DNA of 64,000 nucleotides from Candidatus Planktophila lacus (GTDB taxonomy: Bacteria > Actinomycetota > Actinomycetes > Nanopelagicales > Nanopelagicaceae): contig NZ_CP016780.1 in the NCBI RefSeq assembly GCF_002288325.1, forward strand, positions 1,240,001-1,304,000, in the 5' to 3' direction. Position 1 is the first letter of the stretch. Every line of letters starts with the position of its first letter. Position numbers and translations under genes: made by a program. Shown here piece by piece: positions 56,274-64,000 of this stretch. The notes below the pieces were generated by a model that saw only the letters and a program-made list of their open reading frames with translations, was not told where the DNA came from and made no database searches.

Positions 56274-56701
56274 CGCTGACCTTCAAAGAAATCTCGCAGT
56301 AAATCAGCGCATTCACTTTCGCAGATTCCTGCTGTTACATCTAGCTTGTAAAGCGAACGTGGATCACGAATAACATCCCAAACTGAGCCAACTGCGCCGC
56401 CTTTGGCATCCCATGCGCCAAATATCAGATGTGAAATTCTTGATTGGGCAATGGCTCCGGCACACATTGGACAAGGCTCCAAAGTTACAACAAGCGTGCA
56501 ACCATCTAAACGTGAATTTTGTAATCGTGCGGCAGCGTTGCGAATTGCAACAATTTCAGCGTGTGCAGTCGGATCATTATTTGCTTCTCTTTCATTAGAT
56601 CCCGTGCCAATAACTACGCCATCTTTATTGATTACTAAAGCACCGACAGGAACATCTCCAGTAGCGGTTGCTTGACGTGCAATTGCGATCGCTTCTTGCA
56701 T
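56270..56701 (-). CDS. tadA: tRNA-specific adenosine deaminase
   Basis: Converts A34 to inosine in tRNA-Arg(ACG). The zinc motifs are HAEIVAIRNAAARLQ (His + catalytic Glu) and LEPCPMCAGAIAQSRI (two Cys). From ATG 56701 the protein has 143 residues, but it then lacks the usual first helix, and this ATG has no ribosome-binding site. Upstream in frame an ATT at 56728 (ISTHTPESLMQEAIAIARQ) lies eight bases after GGAG (56740-56737) and two bases past the stop of the preceding gene; it may be the real start (152 residues). It belongs with the associated protein upstream. Confidence 0.93.
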   Translation of the reverse strand: MQEAIAIARQATATGDVPVGALVINKDGVVIGTGSNEREANNDPTAHAEIVAIRNAAARLQNSRLDGCTLVVTLEPCPMCAGAIAQSRISHLIFGAWDAKGGAVGSVWDVIRDPRSLYKLDVTAGICESECADLLRDFFEGQR

Positions 56702-56730
56702 CAGCGATTCAGGCGTGTGGGTAGAAATTC

Positions 56731-57255
56731 TTATAACTCCAATAGCTCCGCAAATTGATCTGCGAATCCTAAGCGACTAGCAATTGCTTCGAGTTGTTCA
56801 TCAGGGAAAAGTTCTGCATCATCACAGAGAGCAGAGATCTCCATTGAGTTAACGCCAAGGTCTGCCAAAATTTCTAGATGTCCAACCGGAAGTGGTTCAT
56901 CATCTTCTTCTGGTGAATCTAAATCACAAAGCTCTAAGAATTCTGCAGCAACTTCATAATCAAGTGCGCAAGTTACATCGCTTAAAAACATACTTATATG
57001 TGAACCTAAAACTCGAATCAACATAAAAAATTCTTCATCAATTGCTAGAAGTGCTATCGCGCCGCCATTTGTTTGTTGTGATTTAAGTCGATCAATAATG
57101 TGCGGCAGATCATGTGCGTCAGGTAACAACGCTAGGTTCCAGCGCCCCTCCTCGTGCCAGGCAGCAACGGCGATATCAACCTCGTTAGCCGCGACAGCCC
57201 CGTCGGAACTTGCTTCGTAATTTGCATCACTCACATCAGACATATTGGCACTCAT
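56731..57255 (-). CDS. tRNA adenosine deaminase-associated protein
   Basis: 174 residues, strongly acidic, belonging to the actinobacterial family found next to tadA (TIGR03941 type). Recognisable parts: [37 protein letters not shown] and the ending [12 protein letters not shown]. Its function is unproven; constant linkage suggests a TadA partner or a tRNA-related role. A second ATG at 57243 (residue 5) is also possible. Translation start is divergent from upp. Confidence 0.85.
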   Translation of the reverse strand: MSANMSDVSDANYEASSDGAVAANEVDIAVAAWHEEGRWNLALLPDAHDLPHIIDRLKSQQTNGGAIALLAIDEEFFMLIRVLGSHISMFLSDVTCALDYEVAAEFLELCDLDSPEEDDEPLPVGHLEILADLGVNSMEISALCDDAELFPDEQLEAIASRLGFADQFAELLEL

Positions 57256-57282
57256 TGGGCTAGATGAAAACCCCTGTAAGGT
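57255..57282 (+). promoter_or_regulatory. upp promoter, leaderless
   Basis: TTGGGC (57255-57260), a 16-bp spacer and TAAGGT (57277-57282), which ends seven bases before the ATG at 57290. No Shine-Dalgarno is present. Confidence 0.6.
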
Positions 57283-57289
57283 AGGCGCT

Positions 57290-57928
57290 ATGAAAGTTCA
57301 CGTCGCCGACCACCCGCTTATCACTCATAAGTTGACCGTCCTGCGCGATGAAAGAACTGATTCACCAACTTTCCGTCACTTGGTAGAAGAACTTGTGACT
57401 CTGCTTGCCTACGAGGCTACGCGTGAAGTCAGAACTGAAAAAGTTTCTATAAAGACTCCAGTCACACAGACGACTGGCTTAAAACTCTCTGATCCCCGTC
57501 CGGTTGTTGTTCCGATCTTGCGCGCTGGCCTTGGAATGCTTGAAGGCATGACGCGTTTGATTCCAACTGCAGAAGTCGGATTCTTAGGCATGGTTCGTGA
57601 TGAAAAAACTTTAAAGGCAAGCACCTATGCAAATCGTCTCCCTGAAAATTTAGCTGGGCGTCAATGCTTTGTTTTAGATCCGATGTTGGCAACTGGTGGA
57701 ACTTTAGTTGCTGCAATTAACTTTCTTATCGAGCGCGGTGCAGATGACATAACTGCAATCTGTATTCTCTCAGCGCCTGAAGGAATTAAAGTTTTGGAAG
57801 ATGCCTTTGCAAAATCTGGCGTTCCAATTACTTTAGTTACTGGCGCACTTGATGAAAAGCTAAACGAACACGGGTACATCGTTCCCGGTCTTGGCGATGC
57901 CGGCGATCGTCTTTATGGTGTTGTTTAA
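57290..57928 (+). CDS. upp: Uracil phosphoribosyltransferase
   Basis: Pyrimidine salvage: uracil + PRPP to UMP. The PRPP-binding motif is [15 protein letters not shown], and [14 protein letters not shown] and the C-terminal [15 protein letters not shown] bind uracil. 212 residues from ATG 57290; the frame runs back to 57245 but the -10 hexamer lies in between. The malic-enzyme gene begins at the base after its stop. Confidence 0.96.
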   Translation: MKVHVADHPLITHKLTVLRDERTDSPTFRHLVEELVTLLAYEATREVRTEKVSIKTPVTQTTGLKLSDPRPVVVPILRAGLGMLEGMTRLIPTAEVGFLGMVRDEKTLKASTYANRLPENLAGRQCFVLDPMLATGGTLVAAINFLIERGADDITAICILSAPEGIKVLEDAFAKSGVPITLVTGALDEKLNEHGYIVPGLGDAGDRLYGVV

Positions 57929-59248
57929 GTGGCCTCAACTTCCCCAGGATACGGAATCACAATCCGTGTTGAAGGTTCACCTGATTTACAACCTGTTGCG
58001 CTAATTACCGCAACGATTACAGGTGCCGGCGCAACAATTACTGCACTTGACGTTGTTGAGTCACTTCTTGAAAGAGTTGTCATCGACGTAACTTGCGACA
58101 CCATTGATGCTGATCATGCACAAGAAATCAATCTGGCTTTAACCGCACATAAAGGGCTAACGGTTCGCAAGGTTAGCGATCGAACATTTCTACTCCACCT
58201 TGGTGGGAAACTCGAGGTTCAATCAAAGGTCCCACTAAAGACTCGTGATGACCTTTCGCGCGCGTACACACCTGGTGTTGCGCGAATCTGTCAGGCGATT
58301 GTTGATGATCCAGCAGATGTGCGTCGCCTAACCATGAAGCGAAATACCGTCGCTGTTGTCACTGATGGTTCTGCAGTTCTCGGGCTTGGAAACATAGGAC
58401 CATCAGCTGCCTTGCCGGTTATGGAAGGAAAGGCTGCGCTCTTTAAACGCTTTGCAGATGTGGATGCTTGGCCAGTCTGCCTTGATACCCAAGATGTTGA
58501 TGAGATCGTTCGTACGGTTCAATTGATTGCACCTGTATACGGTGGAATTAACTTGGAAGATATCTCAGCTCCACGTTGTTTTGAAATCGAAGAACGTTTG
58601 CGCGAATTGTTAGATATTCCAGTTTTTCATGATGATCAACATGGCACTGCGATTGTTGTTCTTGCGGCACTCACTAACTCACTCAAACTGGTCAATAAGA
58701 AGATGAATGAGATCACTATCGTCATGAGCGGCGCTGGCGCTGCCGGAACTGCAATTGCGCGGCTATTATCAAAGAGTGGCGCCTCAAAGATAATTGCTTT
58801 CGATAAAGATGGTTGCGTTACCGCTGGATTTTCGGGGAAAATTTCAGATGCCATGAAGGGCGCTGATGTCTTTATTGGCGTTAGCGCTCCAAATGTATTA
58901 ACTGAAGAAGATGTCGCTGGAATGGCCAAGGGCTCTATTGTTTTTGCACTCGCTAACCCAGATCCAGAGATTGATCCCGTTATTGCTCGCAAGTATGCAA
59001 CCGTTGTTGCAACCGGTCGCAGCGATCAACCAAATCAAATTAACAATGTTCTCGCCTTCCCCGGAATTTTCCGTGGTCTTTTAGATGCTCAGGCTCACAA
59101 GATCACAGATGAATTACTGATTGCAGCAGCTGAGGCGATCGCATCTTGTGTCTCCGAATCTCAGTTAAATGCTTCTTTTATCGTTCCTAGCGTCTTCGAT
59201 TCTCAGGTCGTCGCAAAGGTGGCGGCTGCAGTTAAAAAGAGCGTTTAA
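57929..59248 (+). CDS. NAD(P)-dependent malic enzyme with N-terminal ACT domain
   Basis: Decarboxylates malate to pyruvate. Residues 1-85 form an ACT domain (GITIRVEGSPDLQPVALITAT), a likely sensor of a small ligand; the malic-enzyme part begins LSRAYTPGVARICQAI, has the catalytic TDGSAVLGLGNIGPSAALPVMEGKAALFKRFADVDAWP, the metal motif DDQHGTAIVVLAALTNSLKL and the dinucleotide site VMSGAGAAGTAIARLL. 439 residues; GTG start immediately after upp. Such ACT-malic enzymes are common in actinobacteria. Confidence 0.93.
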   Translation: MASTSPGYGITIRVEGSPDLQPVALITATITGAGATITALDVVESLLERVVIDVTCDTIDADHAQEINLALTAHKGLTVRKVSDRTFLLHLGGKLEVQSKVPLKTRDDLSRAYTPGVARICQAIVDDPADVRRLTMKRNTVAVVTDGSAVLGLGNIGPSAALPVMEGKAALFKRFADVDAWPVCLDTQDVDEIVRTVQLIAPVYGGINLEDISAPRCFEIEERLRELLDIPVFHDDQHGTAIVVLAALTNSLKLVNKKMNEITIVMSGAGAAGTAIARLLSKSGASKIIAFDKDGCVTAGFSGKISDAMKGADVFIGVSAPNVLTEEDVAGMAKGSIVFALANPDPEIDPVIARKYATVVATGRSDQPNQINNVLAFPGIFRGLLDAQAHKITDELLIAAAEAIASCVSESQLNASFIVPSVFDSQVVAKVAAAVKKSV

Positions 59249-59869
59249 ATGGAGATTGCAGCCTCTTTTGATGCACAACTCTCTACCCTCGCACCATTTA
59301 TCTTCTACGTCGTAGTTGCCGGGATTGTCTTTATTGAAACGGGCCTGCTATTCGGGTTCTTCTTGCCTGGTGATTCGATTCTCTTTAGCGCCGGACTTGT
59401 GGCGGCTATCCATGGAAATATAAATATCGTAATTCTGGTAACTGCGATCTTTCTCGCCGCATTCTTCGGTGATCAAGTTGGATTCGTAATTGGTCGAGTT
59501 GTAGGTCGTCCTTATTTAGATAAGCGCGAATCTCTGCGCGTACAGAAGATGATTAAAAACGCGGAGGATTTCTATGAAAGTACTGGTTGGTGGGCTGTTG
59601 TCGCCGCTCGATTCTTCCCATGGATTCGCACCTTCGTTCCACCAATTGCCGGTGCTGCGAAGATGAATTACTACCGTTTCTTATCTGCAAACGTTCTTGG
59701 CGCACTTTTATGGGGTGTGGGAATAACTCTTGCCGGGTACTACGCGGCATCCATTCCTTGGGTTAAGAGTTTTTCTTACGCAATCGCCGCTTTCTTTATT
59801 GGCGCTTCAGCAATCTCCGCTTTTGTGAATTACCGACGCCACCGACAACCACGCCCAGATAAGTCATAA
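59249..59869 (+). CDS. DedA-family membrane protein
   Basis: 206 residues with about five membrane segments. Family motifs: ETGLLFGFFLPGDSILFSAGLVA, ALVxxFFGDQVGFVIGRVVGR and WWAVVAARFFPWIRTFVPPIAGAAKMNYYRF with the conserved FxRF-type arginines. DedA/VTT proteins are proposed to flip lipid carriers or phospholipids; this subgroup's substrate is unknown. It abuts the malic-enzyme gene; its last 74 bp overlap the convergent YdcZ-type gene. Confidence 0.9.
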   Translation: MEIAASFDAQLSTLAPFIFYVVVAGIVFIETGLLFGFFLPGDSILFSAGLVAAIHGNINIVILVTAIFLAAFFGDQVGFVIGRVVGRPYLDKRESLRVQKMIKNAEDFYESTGWWAVVAARFFPWIRTFVPPIAGAAKMNYYRFLSANVLGALLWGVGITLAGYYAASIPWVKSFSYAIAAFFIGASAISAFVNYRRHRQPRPDKS

Positions 59870-60755
59870 GAATTCCAGTTACTAAGTAAGCGCTAATCTG
59901 TACACCTTGAGTCGGTGAGTAAAGGTCGATAAGTAAGGAACCAACGAGTTGTCCACCCACGCTAATTAAAGTAAATGTCAGAACGCCTAAATGTTGAACA
60001 ATTGTTGATGTAAATGCGATGTAGATAACTCCGATTGTTCCGCCGGTGTACATCCACCAAGGACCAGATGGAAGTGCGACTATTTCAACTTGAGTCACTA
60101 GCGCCGCAACGATTAGGAATACAAGTAGAAATGTTGTACCCATGATGAAGTTGAGCAAAGAAGTTGTGAAACTTTGTTGAGTGCTCTCGTTAATCTGACC
60201 ATTTAACGCTCTTTGAACGCCAACAATCGCTCCTGCAAAAACACCGAAAAAGACCGCAAATAGCGAGAGATTTCGCGCATCAATTCGATCAATTACCGAA
60301 ACCAAGACGGCAAATACAGTTACAAACGCTGCCAAAACTCGACGCTTGGTGATCGCTTTCTTGCCACCGCCGGTTAACCCGATCCGGTCAACAAATAGCG
60401 ATGATGCAGTCTGTCCTGCAATCGATGCCACTGAATAGATTGCAACGCCAACTATTGGAACTACCTGCGTTTGAAAAGCGACAAAACTGCCGCCGAGCAT
60501 TCCTGCAAAGAGAGTCCAGACTGGAATCTCTTTCTTTGTTACAGCGCTCTTTAGATTGCGGATACCTTGCTTGATTGCAGGATTGAAGGCGGCGATTAAC
60601 GAAATCACAATTAATCCAGAGCCAAATGAAACTAGCGCTGCTTCAATTGGGTTTCCCATGCGATGTGAAAGTTCGCCATTGGCGCGCGCTTGGAGCGCGA
60701 TCATTACACCGGAGATAGCCGCTAAAAAATTTAGGCGGGGATTACTTTTATTCAC
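59796..60755 (-). CDS. DMT-family permease, YdcZ/DUF606 type
   Basis: 319 residues, ten hydrophobic segments made of two five-helix DUF606 repeats (e.g. ISGVMIALQARANGELSHRMGNPIEAALVSFGSG and FGVFAGAIVGVQRALNGQINESTQQSFTTSLLNF). The repeats share the QARxNGxLS...A..SF pattern of YdcZ. The substrate is unknown. The start is GTG 60755, overlapping the yqhA stop as TAGTG. The last 74 bp overlap the convergent dedA-like gene. Confidence 0.85.
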   Translation of the reverse strand: MNKSNPRLNFLAAISGVMIALQARANGELSHRMGNPIEAALVSFGSGLIVISLIAAFNPAIKQGIRNLKSAVTKKEIPVWTLFAGMLGGSFVAFQTQVVPIVGVAIYSVASIAGQTASSLFVDRIGLTGGGKKAITKRRVLAAFVTVFAVLVSVIDRIDARNLSLFAVFFGVFAGAIVGVQRALNGQINESTQQSFTTSLLNFIMGTTFLLVFLIVAALVTQVEIVALPSGPWWMYTGGTIGVIYIAFTSTIVQHLGVLTFTLISVGGQLVGSLLIDLYSPTQGVQISAYLVTGILMTYLGVVVGGVGNSQKRRLLKRQ

Positions 60756-61285
60756 TACTTATGAGTGCCGACAAATTCACGCTTATCTGCGATCCAATCC
60801 ATCAAAGCGAAGAGAACGCCAGAAATAACAAATGTCAGGTGGATTGCGATTCGCCAGATGGTGCCTTCACCGACTTCAGCTTCACCAGCTAGTTCGATGA
60901 AATCTTTGAGAAGTTCGATTACCGAGATAGCAACTAGCGATCCAATTAACTTGATCTTAAGCCCACTAAAATCAATGGTTCCCATCCAATGTGGCCGATC
61001 TTTCGATTCAGTTGCAATATCAATTCGAGAGACAAAGTTTTCATAACCGGCGAAGATAACCATCAAAATTAAGTTAGCTAGTAGCGTTAAATCGAGAAGT
61101 GCAAGAAGCGCCAAGGTGAATTCGCTGGCGTTCATTGAAGCTGTCTTCTCCGCCAAATGCCAAAATTCAATTACGAAGCGGTAGGCAAGCAGTCCAAGCG
61201 CCCCGACTAAACCTAAGTAAAGAGGCGCCAGTAAGAAACGGCTGCGAAAGAGAATGGCTTCAACGGCATGGGATATACGACTCAT
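60755..61285 (-). CDS. UPF0114 (YqhA) membrane protein
   Basis: 176 residues, three or four membrane segments. Family parts: SRFLLAPLYLGLVGALGLLAYRF, ANLILMVIFAGYENFVSRID and LKIKLIGSLVAISVIELLKDFI. UPF0114 proteins have no firm function. It lies 14 bp after the ABC-F gene and overlaps the YdcZ-type gene by one base. Confidence 0.87.
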   Translation of the reverse strand: MSRISHAVEAILFRSRFLLAPLYLGLVGALGLLAYRFVIEFWHLAEKTASMNASEFTLALLALLDLTLLANLILMVIFAGYENFVSRIDIATESKDRPHWMGTIDFSGLKIKLIGSLVAISVIELLKDFIELAGEAEVGEGTIWRIAIHLTFVISGVLFALMDWIADKREFVGTHK

Positions 61286-61299
61286 AACTTTATTTTAAC

Positions 61300-63069
61300 T
61301 CAAAGGCCAAGTTGAAGGGTAATTTCTAACCATTCTTCTTCGCGAGAGTTGATTTCTGCGCGTTGTGTTTCTAGTTCTGCGCTGATCCGAATCAACTCTG
61401 TCGGGTCGAATGCGGCTTTTTCTTGCGCGCTTTCAAGCTCTGCGATCTTTTCCTTAGCCTTCTGAATCTGTCTTTCGACGCGAACCAAATCTTTTTTCAA
61501 TTGTCGCTGCTCCGCCGCAGAAGATTGAGATTTTCCTTTTGCTGCTTCAGCTGGTTTTTGCAGCGACTGCGCTCGTTGTTCCAAGTATTGATCAACACCA
61601 CGTGGCAAATCGCGTAATTCTTTATCTCCTAGCAGCCCAACGAAACGATCACAGACGCGTTCCAGGAAATATCGATCGTGTGAGATGACTATAAGTGTTC
61701 CACCGTAGCTATCCAAAAGATCTTCAAGTTCAGTTAGCGTCTCAATATCAAAATCATTTGTTGGTTCATCAAGTAATAAAACATTTGGGGAATCCATTAA
61801 CAAGCGCGTTAGTTGTAAGCGACGTTTCTCTCCCCCAGATAGATCTCCTACAGGAGTCCATTGCGAGTCTTTATCAAAGCCAAGACGTTCGCAGAGTTGT
61901 GATGCAGAAAGTGACTTACCATTTCCAAGTTCGATATGTGAAGCAACCTTTTCAACCGCCTCTAAAACTCGCCAAGTTGGATTTAACTCATCAAGATGCT
62001 GCGTCAGGAATGCCGCTTTAACAGTGACACCGGTTACGAGTTTTCCAGCATATGGTGGAATTTCCCCCGCCAGCGTGCGCATTAAGGTGGTTTTTCCAGC
62101 GCCGTTTACGCCGACAATTCCTATGCGGTCGCCAGGACCAACGTTCCAGTAGAGATCGTCGATCAACTCTTTCTCACCGGCGCGAATTTGCGCATGGTGA
62201 GCTTCATAAACAGTGTTACCTAATCGGTTACGTGCAAATTTCAAGAGCTCACCTTGATCGCGCGGCGCAGGTTCTTCAGCAATCAATACATTTGCGGCAT
62301 CTACTCTAAATTTCGGTTTTGTTGTTCGTGCAGGAGCACCGCGGCGCAGCCACGCCAATTCTTTACGAATCAAGTTATTTCGGCGCGCATCCATCGCACT
62401 TGCTTGTCGGGAACGTTCAGCCTTAGCCAAGACGAATGCAGAATAACCACCGTCATACTCTTCTACTTTGCCGCCAACAACTTCCCACGTTCTATCAGTG
62501 ACCGCATCAAGAAACCAACGATCGTGAGTAATAACTAGGACCGCTAAATTCTTTCGTTGGTTTAAATGCTCTGCCAACCAAGCAACGCCTTCCACATCTA
62601 AATGGTTTGTCGGCTCGTCCAACAGAATTAGATCAAGGTCATCGATCAGAAGTTTGGCTAATCCAACACGACGTTTTTCACCGCCAGAGAGTGTGGCAAA
62701 TTTTCTTTCAAATAAGTGGTCATCAAAGCCACCGAATAACCCGGTAAACACCTCGCGGATTCCAGAATCACTAGCCCATTCATGTTTTTCTCTATCGCCA
62801 ATTACAACATCACCCACTGTTGAATTGGGATCTGCTTTATCAACTTGGGAAAGCAGCCCGATCTTCACGCTATTTGCTTTAGTTACGCGGCCTTGATCTG
62901 GTTGTTCAACAGCAGCAATAATCTTCATTAGCGTGCTTTTTCCAGAACCGTTACGGCCAACGATTCCGATGCGATCGCCTTCAGAAACGCCAAGTGAAAC
63001 TCTTTCAAGCAGCGCTCTAATATCAAAGGCCTTTGAGACCTCTTCGATATTGACAAGATTGCGCGCCAC
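61300..63069 (-). CDS. ABC-F family ATPase
   Basis: Cytosolic protein with two ABC domains and no membrane part, 589 residues. First domain: Walker A GRNGSGKST and signature LSGGEKRRVGLA; second: GVNGAGKTT and LSGGEKRRLQLT; both with LDEPTNxxD Walker B. The linker between them and a C-terminal Lys/Glu-rich coiled coil (KKDLVRVERQIQKAKEKIAELESAQEKAA) match the Uup subgroup, which acts on ribosomes or DNA structures. GTG start; TACGCT (63083-63078) ends eight bases upstream. Confidence 0.9.
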   Translation of the reverse strand: MARNLVNIEEVSKAFDIRALLERVSLGVSEGDRIGIVGRNGSGKSTLMKIIAAVEQPDQGRVTKANSVKIGLLSQVDKADPNSTVGDVVIGDREKHEWASDSGIREVFTGLFGGFDDHLFERKFATLSGGEKRRVGLAKLLIDDLDLILLDEPTNHLDVEGVAWLAEHLNQRKNLAVLVITHDRWFLDAVTDRTWEVVGGKVEEYDGGYSAFVLAKAERSRQASAMDARRNNLIRKELAWLRRGAPARTTKPKFRVDAANVLIAEEPAPRDQGELLKFARNRLGNTVYEAHHAQIRAGEKELIDDLYWNVGPGDRIGIVGVNGAGKTTLMRTLAGEIPPYAGKLVTGVTVKAAFLTQHLDELNPTWRVLEAVEKVASHIELGNGKSLSASQLCERLGFDKDSQWTPVGDLSGGEKRRLQLTRLLMDSPNVLLLDEPTNDFDIETLTELEDLLDSYGGTLIVISHDRYFLERVCDRFVGLLGDKELRDLPRGVDQYLEQRAQSLQKPAEAAKGKSQSSAAEQRQLKKDLVRVERQIQKAKEKIAELESAQEKAAFDPTELIRISAELETQRAEINSREEEWLEITLQLGL

Positions 63070-63077
63070 GATGGGAG

Positions 63078-63087
63078 AGCGTACCTT
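63078..63087. promoter_or_regulatory. Interlocked divergent -10 elements, abc-F and kynU
   Basis: AGCGTACCTT holds TACGCT on the minus strand (63083-63078, eight bases before the ABC-F GTG) and TACCTT on the plus strand (63082-63087, six bases before the kynU ATG), sharing two bases. A TTGCGC at 63059-63064 sits 17 bp before the plus-strand hexamer. Confidence 0.55.
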
Positions 63088-63093
63088 TCAACT

Positions 63094-64000
63094 ATGAAAG
63101 CCACTGACCGACAATTTGCCATCGATCTTGATGAACGCGATCCATTAGCGCGCTTCCGTTCGCAATTTGTGATCAGCGATCCAAATATCTGTTATCTGGA
63201 TGGCAATTCGCTAGGTCGTTTGCCTCTTTCAACGATCGAGGCAGTCAACTCCTTTATGCGAGATGAATGGGGTCCCGAAGTAGTTACCGGTTGGGGACAC
63301 TGGGTTGATGAGGCGCAACCAACTGGCGATCTAATTGGTCGTTCGACTCTTGGAGCTGCGGCCGGACAAGTCTTGGCTTGCGATACAACATCCGTAAATT
63401 TCTATCAGTTAGCACTGGCTGCAATTAACGCCCGCCCAGGACGCAAAACAATAATTACCGATGCTGCAAATTTTCCGACAGATCGCTACATACTTGAAGG
63501 AATTGCAAAACAGTTAGGGCTTAAATTAATAATTATTGATAACGAAACGCCAGGCAAAGCAGAGAATGAGCGAATAACTTCTGAAATCTTGGAACCTTAC
63601 TTAAGCGATGATGTTGCTCTAGTTACTCTAGAAGTTATTCAGTATCGCTCAGGTGCGCGCAATGACATCAAGCCCTTAACTGACTTAGTTCGCAAATACG
63701 GGGCGCTCATGCTCTGGGATGCCAGTCATGCAGTTGGTGCGATTGAGATGGACTTTGATAAGAATGGCGTTGATATCGCGATCGGTTGTACATATAAATA
63801 TGGAAATTCAGGACCTGGTTCCCCCGCTTGGTTATATGTAAATAAGAAGGTACAGGCCGAACTTCAGGTTCCAATTCAAGGTTGGTTCTCTCAAGGTGAT
63901 CAATTTGCAATGGGTCCAGTATTTGAAAAGGCGGAAGGGATTCGTGGTTTCCAAATTGCTAGCCCTTCACTCATTGGGCTTCGCTGTATAAAGAGCGCGT
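63094..64000 (+). CDS. kynU: Kynureninase, 3' part missing at window edge
   Basis: PLP enzyme that cleaves kynurenine or 3-hydroxykynurenine in tryptophan breakdown. 302 codons lie inside the window. Typical parts: YLDGNSLGRLPLSTIEAV, VTGWGHWVDE, LYQLALAA-like VNFYQLALAAI, the aspartate segment LMLWDASHAVGAIEMD and the PLP lysine in IGCTYKYGNSGPGSPAWLYV. The start ATG 63094 follows a TACCTT hexamer by six bases with no ribosome-binding site. No other kynurenine-pathway gene lies in the window, so it may feed NAD synthesis or Trp degradation from further downstream. Confidence 0.93.
   Translation, partial: MKATDRQFAIDLDERDPLARFRSQFVISDPNICYLDGNSLGRLPLSTIEAVNSFMRDEWGPEVVTGWGHWVDEAQPTGDLIGRSTLGAAAGQVLACDTTSVNFYQLALAAINARPGRKTIITDAANFPTDRYILEGIAKQLGLKLIIIDNETPGKAENERITSEILEPYLSDDVALVTLEVIQYRSGARNDIKPLTDLVRKYGALMLWDASHAVGAIEMDFDKNGVDIAIGCTYKYGNSGPGSPAWLYVNKKVQAELQVPIQGWFSQGDQFAMGPVFEKAEGIRGFQIASPSLIGLRCIKSA

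Overview
The window looks like a chromosomal segment of a streamlined, low-GC actinobacterium, most likely a freshwater acI / Nanopelagicales organism (Candidatus Planktophila or Nanopelagicus type). The basis is established knowledge of gene content: a BldC-like HTH protein, DUF3073, DUF5302, DUF4177 beside RidA, an SCP-like protein inside the purine operon, the tRNA-deaminase-associated protein beside tadA, SRP RNA upstream of dnaX, and the nth-tlpA-cvpA block divergent from a Crp/GlxR-type regulator. These actinobacterial markers sit in DNA with clearly lower GC than most of the phylum (judged by eye) and with very tight packing. The genus is an inference.

Layout. 1-7.1 kb: folE (cut by the left edge), ftsH, hpt, tilS, a secreted NlpC/P60 hydrolase and an ABC exporter pair, all minus strand. 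7.1-16 kb: metZ, ctaB, an acidic membrane protein with a YVTN beta-propeller protein, a D,D-carboxypeptidase, an rRNA/tRNA methyltransferase, a low-molecular-weight tyrosine phosphatase, a TPR protein and a secreted DMFase-like protein. 16-18.6 kb: an ECF-type Co/Ni importer (cbiMNQO) behind a Fur-family-like operator. 18.5-25.6 kb: a DMT permease, tRNA-Lys, tsaC, a GT4 glycosyltransferase, a SIMPL protein, tRNA-Glu/Asp/Phe, a WecA/TagO-like transferase and a BldC-like regulator. 25.6-37.5 kb: a long minus-strand operon, fba-purA-purD-purB-purC-purS-purQ-purL-scp-purF-purM, which supplies much of de novo purine synthesis. 37.5-37.9 kb: a non-coding-looking gap that holds a 32-codon hydrophobic small ORF and an unusual branched inverted repeat. 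37.9-51 kb: acs, cvpA-like, tlpA-like, nth, crp, ridA, DUF4177, yqeY, a phosphoesterase, gmd-fcl, asd-ask, recR, dnaX, SRP RNA. 51.2-52.4 kb: tRNA-Ser followed by two AT-rich orphan genes, a probable small island. 52.4-64 kb: aldehyde dehydrogenase, a KimA-like permease fused to an OB-fold domain, tadA with its partner, upp, malic enzyme, DedA, a YdcZ-type permease, YqhA, an ABC-F ATPase and kynureninase (cut by the right edge).

Two architectural themes recur. First, many first-in-operon genes have a TANNNT -10 hexamer ending only 6-8 bases before the start codon and no Shine-Dalgarno, so their mRNAs are probably leaderless; at two divergent pairs the two -10 hexamers physically overlap. Second, nearly every convergent gene pair overlaps (4 to 74 bp) and same-strand neighbours overlap by ATGA/GTGA/TAATG, leaving little room for terminators. 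The most notable individual items are the branched repeat and small ORF at 37.6-37.8 kb, the apparent ATA and ATT start codons of cbiQ and tadA, the permease/OB-fold fusion, the Fur-type box at cbiM, and the tRNA-Ser island.
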